Origin: Calditrichia bacterium
Lineage (GTDB): Bacteria; Calditrichota; Calditrichia; RBG-13-44-9; J075
DNA length: 64,000 nucleotides
NCBI GenBank assembly: GCA_020635015.1
Contig: JACKAP010000002.1
Location: forward strand, 310,001-374,000
Direction of reading: 5' to 3'
A program made the translations under genes and the position numbers. Below, piece after piece: positions 57,943 to 64,000 of the stretch (position 1 is the first letter of the stretch; each line of letters begins with the position of its first letter). The notes below the pieces were generated by a model. The model worked only from the letters and a program-made list of their open reading frames with translations. It was not told the DNA's origin and made no database searches.

Positions 57943-59277
57943 ATGATCCATCAATCATTTTATTGGGCGAGTTTGTTGTTGATCCTGGCGATGAGCGGCT
58001 GCTCATCTTACCGGGCGACCGCCCTTCATCCGGCATCGAGCGAGCTACTGGAAGCGGCCGAAGCAGCGGCCGCCAGCCCGTCGCCGGTGCCGCGAAGCGA
58101 ACCGGAAGGTGAATTGACCCTGCCCCACGCGCTGGCGCTGGCGTTTCAGAAAAATCCCGGATTAAAAGCGGCGCTGCTGGAAATCGGCGCCGCCGAAGCC
58201 CGCGCGCTGCAGGCCGGATTGCCGCCCAATCCGCAGATCGCCATCGAGCTGGAGAATCTGGCCGGGTCCGGCGCTTTGAGCGGCTTTGACGGCACCGAAT
58301 CGACCATTGTATTGACCCAGGCGCTCCTGCTGGGTGGAAAATTGCGCAAGCAGCGAACCCAGGCCGCGCTCGAAGGCGATTTGGTCGCCTGGGATGCGGC
58401 GCAAAAACGTCTCGATCTCTACAGCGCGGTTCACAACGCCTTCAACCGGCTGCTGATCGCCCAGGAAGACATCGCTCAGAAGCACGAACTCCTGCAGCTT
58501 TCCGATACCCTGCTGGCCACCACCACCCGGCGGGTACAGGCCGGTAAGGTCTCGCCGGCAGAGACATCCCGTGCGCAGGTGATGGTGGCGCAAAACCGGA
58601 TTGCTTTGGAGCGGGCCCGGCGCTCCCTGGAAGCCGCCCGCCGGCAGCTGGCCGCCACCTGGGGCAGCCGGGAGGCGCGCTTTTCCCGGGTGAACGGTCA
58701 GTTCGGCGAATTATTCGATCTTCCTCCGGAAGATTCCCTGCGCATGCTGCTGCCCGCAAATCCGGATATGGCCCGGTTTGACAGCGCGATCCAACAGCGC
58801 AAGGCCGGCATCGCCCTGGAGGATGCCCGGGCCCTTCCGGATTTGAGCCTGAGCGCCGGCCTGCGCCATCTGAACGAAAGCGGCGATCTTGCCCTGGTCT
58901 TCGGCCTGTCGGTTCCGCTGCCGCTTGCCGACCGCAACCAGGGCGGCCGCGCCGAAGCCCGGCAACTTCTATCGAAAACCGAGCAGGAACAGGAGGCCGT
59001 AAGAATCGCAATGGAGACGTCCCTGGCCGAAGCTTATGGATGGTACCGCACCGTCAAAACCGAAGTGCAGGCGCTGCAGGCGCAGATCATCCCCCAGGCG
59101 GAAGCCGCCTACCGGAAAATCAACCAGGGCTACCTGCAGGGGCGCTTCGATTTTTTGGATGTGCTCGACGCCCAGCGAACGCTGTACGAGGCAAAAGACC
59201 GCCATCTCCACGCCCTGCGCGAGTTTCATGAGACCGTGGTGCGCATCGAACGGTTGATTGCGCGGAGAATTCATTGA
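57943..59277 (+). CDS. TolC-family outer-membrane efflux protein (CusC/CzcC-like)
   Basis: 444 residues. A lipoprotein signal ends in LAMSGCSSY (lipobox MSGC). Two outer-membrane efflux-protein repeats follow; typical are LTLPHALALAFQKNPGLKAA, QAGLPPNPQIAIELENLAG and the second-repeat YRKINQGYLQGRFDFLDVLD. It would form the trimeric outer-membrane duct for the CusBA-type pump encoded next. The weak ribosome site (GAGTGAG) suggests coupling to the small gene upstream. Confidence 0.92.
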   Translation: MIHQSFYWASLLLILAMSGCSSYRATALHPASSELLEAAEAAAASPSPVPRSEPEGELTLPHALALAFQKNPGLKAALLEIGAAEARALQAGLPPNPQIAIELENLAGSGALSGFDGTESTIVLTQALLLGGKLRKQRTQAALEGDLVAWDAAQKRLDLYSAVHNAFNRLLIAQEDIAQKHELLQLSDTLLATTTRRVQAGKVSPAETSRAQVMVAQNRIALERARRSLEAARRQLAATWGSREARFSRVNGQFGELFDLPPEDSLRMLLPANPDMARFDSAIQQRKAGIALEDARALPDLSLSAGLRHLNESGDLALVFGLSVPLPLADRNQGGRAEARQLLSKTEQEQEAVRIAMETSLAEAYGWYRTVKTEVQALQAQIIPQAEAAYRKINQGYLQGRFDFLDVLDAQRTLYEAKDRHLHALREFHETVVRIERLIARRIH

Positions 59278-59282
59278 AAAAG

Positions 59283-59482
59283 ACGTGAACGGGTGAATGA
59301 GTGAATGGGGAAAAACGGATTTTATGCCTGGTACAAAATTGATTGATGCTGTCATTGCGGGGCGCTTTTTGCCGAAGCAATCTCCCGCTCGTTGCATCCA
59401 ACTGCAGTAGTGTTGGGAATCATTATCTGGAGATTGCCGCGCCGCAAAAAACGCGGATCGCAATAACGGGACCGGGCACTGC
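59283..59482. repeat. Imperfect inverted repeat, GTCATTGCGGGGCGC...GAAGCAATCTCC type
   Basis: Arms 59351-59386 and 59429-59465 (GGAGATTGCCGCGCCGCAAA...). A single GGGTGAATGAGTGAATGG word lies at 59290-59308. Located between the TolC-like and adaptor genes, so it would be part of the operon message. Confidence 0.7.
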
Positions 59483-59520
59483 GGAGAAACAATCGATAAT
59501 TACAGTTATCAAGGAATCCA

Positions 59521-60483
59521 ATGATGAAAATGTTCAAAAATACGAAAAAGCTAATTGCCACGCTACTTGCGGCGATGCTGTGCCTGCCGTTCTCCTGCGC
59601 CGAACACCAGCCGCAGGGACATGACCACGAGAATGAATCTCATTCCGAAGCAGAACACCGGGAGCTGGTGCAATTGCCCGACTCGGTACTGGCGGAATTC
59701 GGCATCGCGGTCGATACCGCCGGGCCCGGCATCGTGCGGCAGCACCGGGATCTGACCGGAGAGATCGTCATCGATCCGGACCGCCTGGCCCACATCATTC
59801 CCCGCTTCCCGGGCATCGTCAAAAGCGTGCGCAAGAAGATCGGCGACCGGGTGCGCGCCGGTGAGACGCTGGCGGTAATCGAAAGCAATGAAAGCCTTTC
59901 TCCCTACGAGGTCACCTCGCTGATCGACGGCACGGTGATCGAAATGCATCTCACCAAAGGCGAGGCGGTTAACGACAACAGCCACGATATCATGGTCGCC
60001 GACCTCAGCTATGTGTGGGCGGATCTCAGCGTGTATCAGAAAGACCTGGAGCATCTGGCGGTGGGGCAAAAGGCCACCCTCTCGATCGGCGGCAACATCC
60101 CCGACTTCACCGGACGCATCGCCTACATCAGCCCCACCCTGAGCGAGGTGAAACGCACTGCCACCGCCCGGGTGATTGTCGCCAATCCCCAGGGCCACTG
60201 GCGGCCGGGATTGTTCATCAATGCCGAAGTGATCACCGCCGCGGCGGAAGTGCCGCTGGCGATCCCCAAAACCGCCCTGGAATCCTTCGAAAACCAGACC
60301 GTGGTGTTTGTCAAAACCGGCGATGGATTTACCCCGCAGTCGGTGAAAATCGGGCGGGAAAACCATACCACGGTGGAGATCTTAGCCGGCCTGGAGAAGG
60401 GGGAGCGCTACGTTTCCAAAGGCGGCTTTACCCTGAAAGCGGAACTGGAGAAGAGCGCCTTCGGCGATGGGCATAGCCATTAG
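59521..60483 (+). CDS. RND periplasmic adaptor subunit (CusB/CzcB-like), His-rich N-terminus
   Basis: 320 residues; AAGGA lies 5 nt upstream. A lipoprotein-like signal ends in LPFSCAEH, and the next 25 residues are His/Glu-rich (HDHENESHSEAEH), a likely metal-binding tail. The membrane-fusion core follows: a barrel-sandwich with IGDRVRAGETLAVIESNESL and YEVTSLIDGTVIEMHLTKG, then GRIAYISPTLSEVKRTATAR. The coiled hairpin is short. It links the RND pump to the TolC-like duct and may hand over the metal. Confidence 0.92.
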   Translation: MMKMFKNTKKLIATLLAAMLCLPFSCAEHQPQGHDHENESHSEAEHRELVQLPDSVLAEFGIAVDTAGPGIVRQHRDLTGEIVIDPDRLAHIIPRFPGIVKSVRKKIGDRVRAGETLAVIESNESLSPYEVTSLIDGTVIEMHLTKGEAVNDNSHDIMVADLSYVWADLSVYQKDLEHLAVGQKATLSIGGNIPDFTGRIAYISPTLSEVKRTATARVIVANPQGHWRPGLFINAEVITAAAEVPLAIPKTALESFENQTVVFVKTGDGFTPQSVKIGRENHTTVEILAGLEKGERYVSKGGFTLKAELEKSAFGDGHSH

Positions 60484-60523
60484 GGTACAGGTTGTCTTAT
60501 CACCTAATCTTTGACAATTGAGG

Positions 60524-60590
60524 AGTGGCAGTGGCAGCAGCAGTGGCAGGAATTTGACTGCTACTGCCACTGCTACTGCTACTGCCACTT
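60524..60590. repeat. Inverted repeat of AGTGGCAGTGGCAGCAGCAG words
   Basis: Left arm 60524-60549, right arm about 60558-60590 (GCTACTGCCACTGCTACTGC...). It lies 20 nt before the pump gene and could hide its weak ribosome site in a stem. Confidence 0.72.
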
Positions 60591-60610
60591 GAACAACGTG
60601 AAAGGTTCTT

Positions 60611-63600
60611 ATGAAACGAATCATCGACATCGGACTTAAAAACCGCCTGCTGATCCTGGCAGCCGGGCTGCTGGTGATCGCCGCCGGCTATTACAGCTAC
60701 CGCCAATTGCCGATCGACGCCTTCCCGGACGTTTCACCTTCTTTGGTGCAGGTGTTTACGGTAACCAAAGGGCTGGCGCCGGAAGAAGTGGAAAAGTATG
60801 TAACTTATCCGGTGGAAGTGGCAATGAACGGCATTCCCCATCTGAAAAACATCCGCTCGATCTCCAACTTTGGTCTTTCGGTGATAAATGTCTATTTCGA
60901 CGACGGCACCGACATCTACTTTGCCCGCCAACTGGTGAGCGAACGCTTGCAGGAAGCCCGGGAGCAGATACCGGAAGGCTTCGGCGATCCCCAAATGGGG
61001 CCGATCTCCACCGGCATGGGCCTGGTGCTGTTTTATTATCTGGAAGATGAGAGCGGACAATATTCCCTGGAAGAAATGCGCACCATTCAGGATTGGCTGG
61101 TCAAATTCCAACTGCAGACCGTGCCCGGGGTGACTGAAGTGCTGGGCATCGGCGGCTGGGAAAAGCAATACCATGTCATTGTCGATCCCAACTCGCTGCT
61201 GCGCTATGAGGTTACCATCAAGGAGATTATCGACAAGATCCACGCCAACAACCTCAACGTGGGCGCGCAGTTCATCGAGAAAAACGCCGAAGAATTCGTG
61301 GTGCGCTCGGCCGGCCTGGCCTCGGGGATCGAGGACCTGGAAAGCATCGTCATCAAGGCAATTGACGGCACCCCGGTTTATCTGCGGCAACTGGCCGATG
61401 TGCGGATCGGCGGCGCGATCCGCCGCGGGGTGCAGACCCGCAACGGGATTGAGGAAGTGGTCTCCGGAATGGTGGTCAAACTGTTCGGCGCCAATGCCTC
61501 CACCGTCATCGGAGCCGTGGAGGCGAAAATGGCGGAGATCAACGCCATCCTGCCGGCAGGGGTGCGGATCGTGCCTTATTACGAGCAGAAGACCCTGGTG
61601 GAGGCCTGCGTCAGGACGGTCAGCGATGCGCTTTATCTGGGAATTCTACTGGTGGTGCTGGTGCTGTTTGTTTTCATGGGATCGATCCGCCCGAGCCTGG
61701 TGGTGGCGGTCTCGATCCCCTTTTCGATATTGTTCGCCGTGATTGGCATGCGCTACTTGGGCATCTCTGCCAACCTGATGTCCTTTGGCGGGTTGGCGAT
61801 CGCCATCGGCATGATGGTCGACGGCACCATCGTGATGGTCGAGAACATCGACCGCCTGCTGCGACAGGCCCCGGAAGGCGAATCCCGCACTACCGTGATC
61901 GCCCGGGCCTGCCGGGAGGTGCTCCGCCCGGTGCTGTTCGCCATTACCATCATCATTGTGGTATTCCTGCCCCTGTTCACGCTGCAGGGGGTGGAAGGCA
62001 AGACCTTCTCCCCCCTGGCGGCGGCGGTGGCGCTGGCGATGTTCGGGTCGCTGCTTTTTGCCCTGGCCCTGGCGCCGGTGCTGGCCGATCTGCTGATGCG
62101 CCGCCCGGCGGCAAGCTCCCGCGCCCGTCCGGCGGAGACCCACATGATGCTGCGCTTTTTGATCCGCTTATACCGCCCGGCAGTCACTTTTGTGGTCAAA
62201 AGGCGCGGATTTGCGGTTGCCCTGGCCGCGCTGCTGGTGGTTATCGGCCTGCTGCTATTCCCCCGCCTGGGCTCGGAATTTACCCCGACGCTCCAGGAAG
62301 GCACCATCGTCTTACGGCTGACTATGGCGCCCTCGATCTCGCTCACCGAAAGCACCCGGATTACCCAGATCGTCGAGCGGCGCCTGATGAAAATTCCCGA
62401 GATCGAGGGAGTGGTCACCCGCATCGGGCGCGGGGAGGTCGGCGCCCACACCGACCCGATCAACAGCGCCGAGATGTATATTCTCCTGAAGCCGAAGGAG
62501 CACTGGCGCGTTGCCGGTGGTCAGCAGGCGCTGACCCGGCGCATCCGCGCGGGGGTCGGGGAGATCCCGGGGGTGCTGGCGAATTTCACCCAGCCGATCC
62601 AGATGACGGTTGACGAGCTGCTGGAAGGGGTGCGGGCCGAGCTGGCGGTCAAACTGTTCGGCGACGACCTGGAGGTACTGAAAGACAAAGCGGATGGCAT
62701 CGCCGCGCTGCTCAAAGACCTTCCCGGCGCCGCTGATGTGCAGGTCGATCAGGTCAGCGGCACCCCGCAACTGTTTATCCGCATCGACCGTCAGGCGATC
62801 GCCCGCTACGGCATCAACGTGGCCGATGTGCAGCAAACCCTCAGCGCCGCGGTGGGCGGCGAGACGGCCGGGCAGATCTTCGAGGGCATCCGCCGCTTCG
62901 ATATTCTGGTGCGCTTCAGCGAAGGCGCGCGCAGCAGCAAAACCGCCATCGAGAACCTGCTCATTCCCGGCCCCGACGGCATTCACCTGCCCCTGGCCCA
63001 ACTGGCGGCGGTTGAGGAGCTGGTCGGTCCCCGGCAGATCACCCGCGAACGCAACCAGCGCTTCATAACCGTTCAGTGCAATGTGAGCGGTCGTGATATC
63101 GGTTCATTTGTGGAAGCGGGGCAGCAGGCCATCGCCGCCGGGGTGGAGCTGCCCCCCGGCTACCTGGTCACCTGGGGGGGACAGTTCCGCCTGCAGCAGG
63201 AGGCCAACCAGCGTCTGGCAGTGGTCATCCCCCTCACCCTGCTGCTGATCTTTCTGCTGCTGTTCTCCAGCTTCAATTCGCTGAAGAACACCCTGCTGAT
63301 CCTGCTCAACATTCCGCTGGCGCTGGTAGGAGGGGTGGCGGCACTGTGGCTGACCGGGCAAAATCTGTCGGTGCCGGCATCGGTCGGTTTTATTGCGCTG
63401 TTCGGCATCGCCCTGGAAAATGGGATGGTGCTGGTTACCCATCTCAATCAACTGGTGCGGGAAGGGAGATCGCTCGACGCAGCGTCGATCGAGGGCGCGC
63501 TGCTGCGCCTGCGCCCGGTGCTGATGACCGCCCTGACCACCGCGCTGGGATTGATTCCTTTGCTCCTATCCAACGGCACCGGCAGTGAAGTGCAGCAGCC

Positions 63601-63691
63601 GCTGGCGACGGTGGTCGTGGGTGGACTGCTCACCTCCACCGTGCTGACCCTGCTGGTGATCCCGGCGATCTATAAGTGGTTTGCGGAATAA
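60611..63691 (+). CDS. Heavy-metal efflux RND transporter (CusA/CzcA family)
   Basis: 1026 residues; AAAGG precedes the ATG. RND architecture: helix 1 (RLLILAAGLLVIAAGYYSYR), DAFPDVSPSLVQVFT, the first large periplasmic loop, then helices 2-6 with AIGMMVDGTIVMVENIDRLL carrying the proton-relay Asp, the second loop with GSEFTPTLQEGTIVLRLTMA, and helices 8-12 (GFIALFGIALENGMVLVTHLN). GLAPEEVEKYVTYPVE and QFIEKNAEEFVVRS are typical of metal-exporting members. The metal cannot be told: copper/silver or zinc/cobalt/cadmium. Confidence 0.95.
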   Translation: MKRIIDIGLKNRLLILAAGLLVIAAGYYSYRQLPIDAFPDVSPSLVQVFTVTKGLAPEEVEKYVTYPVEVAMNGIPHLKNIRSISNFGLSVINVYFDDGTDIYFARQLVSERLQEAREQIPEGFGDPQMGPISTGMGLVLFYYLEDESGQYSLEEMRTIQDWLVKFQLQTVPGVTEVLGIGGWEKQYHVIVDPNSLLRYEVTIKEIIDKIHANNLNVGAQFIEKNAEEFVVRSAGLASGIEDLESIVIKAIDGTPVYLRQLADVRIGGAIRRGVQTRNGIEEVVSGMVVKLFGANASTVIGAVEAKMAEINAILPAGVRIVPYYEQKTLVEACVRTVSDALYLGILLVVLVLFVFMGSIRPSLVVAVSIPFSILFAVIGMRYLGISANLMSFGGLAIAIGMMVDGTIVMVENIDRLLRQAPEGESRTTVIARACREVLRPVLFAITIIIVVFLPLFTLQGVEGKTFSPLAAAVALAMFGSLLFALALAPVLADLLMRRPAASSRARPAETHMMLRFLIRLYRPAVTFVVKRRGFAVALAALLVVIGLLLFPRLGSEFTPTLQEGTIVLRLTMAPSISLTESTRITQIVERRLMKIPEIEGVVTRIGRGEVGAHTDPINSAEMYILLKPKEHWRVAGGQQALTRRIRAGVGEIPGVLANFTQPIQMTVDELLEGVRAELAVKLFGDDLEVLKDKADGIAALLKDLPGAADVQVDQVSGTPQLFIRIDRQAIARYGINVADVQQTLSAAVGGETAGQIFEGIRRFDILVRFSEGARSSKTAIENLLIPGPDGIHLPLAQLAAVEELVGPRQITRERNQRFITVQCNVSGRDIGSFVEAGQQAIAAGVELPPGYLVTWGGQFRLQQEANQRLAVVIPLTLLLIFLLLFSSFNSLKNTLLILLNIPLALVGGVAALWLTGQNLSVPASVGFIALFGIALENGMVLVTHLNQLVREGRSLDAASIEGALLRLRPVLMTALTTALGLIPLLLSNGTGSEVQQPLATVVVGGLLTSTVLTLLVIPAIYKWFAE

Positions 63692-63702
63692 AAGACAAAA
63701 CC

Positions 63703-63829
63703 CGTCCACGGATTAACACAGATTGCACGGATTGACGCATGGGGCATGGGGCATGGCGCCGTAATGTGCAAGCACATGTTCCGACACCCGCACTGTAATA
63801 CACCATGCCCCATGCCCTTTGCCCCATGC
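63703..63829. repeat. Word repeats: ATCCGTG type and GGGGCATGGGGCATGG inverted repeat
   Basis: 63703-63736 holds TCCACGGATTAACACAGATT. Arms about 63738-63756 (GCATGGGGCATGGGGCATGG) and 63803-63829 (CCATGCCCCATGCCCTTTGC...) form an inverted repeat in the convergent gap after the pump gene. Confidence 0.7.
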
Positions 63830-63878
63830 AAAAGTTCTCCGTATTACACAGTCATCAATATCGCTATGTAAACGTCCC

Positions 63879-64000
63879 CTACCGCAGCATCTCCGCAATC
63901 TTCGGGCGGGTGGTCTCGATCCGCTGGTAATCCAGCTTCAATCCCAGCGGGGCGAGGGCGGCGCCGAGGCCGTCGTAGATCGGTTTGACTTTCTCGAATG
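63879..64000 (-). CDS. C-terminal end of an unidentified protein (5' part outside window)
   Basis: A minus-strand frame enters at base 64000 and stops at 63879-63881. The last 39 residues contain KPIYDGLGAALAPLGLKLDY and end TTRPKIAEMLR. Codon use matches neighbouring genes. Too little is visible to name a family. Confidence 0.6.
   Translation of the reverse strand, partial: FEKVKPIYDGLGAALAPLGLKLDYQRIETTRPKIAEMLR

Overview
The window is GC-rich (about 58% by eye) and carries chromosomal genes of a Gram-negative, respiring bacterium. Several features point to the FCB superphylum outside the classical Bacteroidetes (Calditrichota/KSB1-like or Rhodothermus-like): secreted proteins ending in an NPFNP-type type IX secretion (T9SS) sorting domain, an alternative complex III (ACIII), a YS-motif (A2-type) haem-copper oxidase and a HiPIP. 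The assignment is inference from gene content. No rRNA, tRNA, CRISPR array or phage module was seen.

Layout. 1-2.8 kb: an M14 carboxypeptidase cut by the window edge and a TolB-like propeller lipoprotein. 3.1-17.5 kb: a secreted-protein island with three T9SS-sorted proteins (two with a cohesin-like beta-sandwich), a subtilase and an M6 metalloprotease that both end in the same X-module plus dockerin pair, and a protein with cohesin-like, X and dockerin modules. 11.7-22.2 kb, interleaved with that island: minus-strand genes for a methyltransferase, a GT4 glycosyltransferase, a PTPS/QueD homologue with Glu in place of the catalytic Cys, a BchC-like dehydrogenase, a RibD-type reductase, an LPG-synthase/flippase-like membrane protein and a CDP-alcohol phosphatidyltransferase fused to DoxX. 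These look like one unassigned biosynthetic pathway split by two plus-strand secreted-protein genes. 22.6-30.3 kb: the ACIII operon, with a membrane-fused monohaem cytochrome c in place of ActE. 30.7-33.6 kb: the pnt transhydrogenase. 34.1-42.7 kb: one operon running SCO, coxA, coxC, subunit IV, coxB, ctaB, lipB, 2-oxoacid dehydrogenase E2, lipA, with a HiPIP gene just upstream. 43.8-48.4 kb: an MFS transporter, a second SCO protein and a fused E1 alpha/beta 2-oxoacid dehydrogenase. 48.7-57 kb: VanZ, dinB, a TPR lipoprotein, a glycosyltransferase, a hydrolase and rpsA. 57.3-63.7 kb: a heavy-metal RND efflux operon. The end of an unidentified gene closes the window.

How the parts fit. ACIII would oxidise quinol and pass electrons through its cytochrome c domain and/or the HiPIP to the A2 oxidase. 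CtaB and the SCO proteins would mature that oxidase. LipB and LipA would lipoylate the E2 subunit encoded between them, which would work with the E1 fusion 10 kb away. The secreted island could build a surface-attached protease assembly through cohesin-dockerin pairing.

Intergenic DNA is unusual. Nearly every spacer longer than about 150 bp holds inverted repeats built from a few recurring 10-20 bp words. There are also two copies of a ~130 bp MITE-like element, one of them nested inside another inverted repeat, three long perfect inverted repeats, and a seven-copy 23-bp tandem array.
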